Below the pieces are notes generated by a model. It saw only the letters and a list, made by a program, of their open reading frames with translations, ran no database searches and had not been told where the DNA came from. A DNA stretch of 35,714 nt from Endozoicomonadaceae bacterium (lineage in GTDB: Bacteria; Pseudomonadota; Gammaproteobacteria; Pseudomonadales; Endozoicomonadaceae). This document shows positions 35,691 through 35,714 of this stretch, in pieces. The translations under genes were made by a program, and so were the position numbers. The stretch lies in the NCBI GenBank assembly GCA_023146365.1, contig JAGLCE010000111.1:1-35714 (forward strand), read 5' to 3'. Position 1 is the first letter of the stretch. Every line of letters begins with the position of its first letter.

Positions 35691-35714
35691 GTGAAAGTAG
35701 AGTGAAAGTAGAGT
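35691..35714. repeat. Short 11-bp tandem repeat at the right edge
   Basis: GTGAAAGTAGA is present at least twice, upstream of the pilin gene. The repeat may continue past the window edge. Confidence 0.8.

Overview
The window comes from a gammaproteobacterium. Its housekeeping genes (rppH, ptsP, lgt, thyA, rlmI, radA, pilD, coaE) have typical gammaproteobacterial sequence and order. Between them lie AT-rich accessory genes full of in-frame dipeptide repeats, degraded insertion sequences and one gene with two eukaryote-type BIR (inhibitor-of-apoptosis) domains. That mix suggests an animal-associated member of the Endozoicomonadaceae. An intranuclear mussel parasite such as Candidatus Endonucleobacter fits well, because that lineage is reported to carry host-derived IAP genes. 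The lineage is inference; the BIR signature is visible in the sequence.

Layout. Positions 1-7300 hold the N-terminus of a giant retention-module adhesin running off the left edge, an IS4-family transposase remnant, a 1119-aa protein with QA and ST dipeptide tracts, a gene apparently split by a frameshift, and a VCBS-repeat adhesin remnant with an in-frame stop. Positions 7640-12336 hold a strong extended -10 promoter and a 1505-aa protein with a class A flavin monooxygenase domain in its middle. A decayed BIR domain lies at about 12508-12709.

Positions 13013-25083 are core genome of about 50% GC by eye. They hold a Na/Pi cotransporter on the plus strand, then on the minus strand rppH-ptsP-TauE/SafE-lgt-thyA (a tight operon, with lgt starting at TTG four bases after the permease), rlmI, a glutamate/neutral amino acid symporter, and radA.

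Positions 25233-30770 form an accessory island between radA and pilD, flanked by an imperfect direct repeat of about 66 bp. It contains a 1021-aa paralog of the 1119-aa protein, two copies of the left end of an IS1380-family element, and the two-BIR gene. Positions 30861-35714 hold pilD and coaE on the plus strand, meeting head-on (6 bp apart) an alpha-type (CS1/TcfC-like) fimbrial usher and pilin pair.

How it fits together: the accessory genes look like a host-interaction set. There is surface adhesion (giant adhesin, fimbriae), large repeat-bearing proteins of unknown function that could be effectors, and an apoptosis-inhibitor-like protein. IS fragments sit at the edges of most of these blocks, consistent with repeated gain and decay of such genes.
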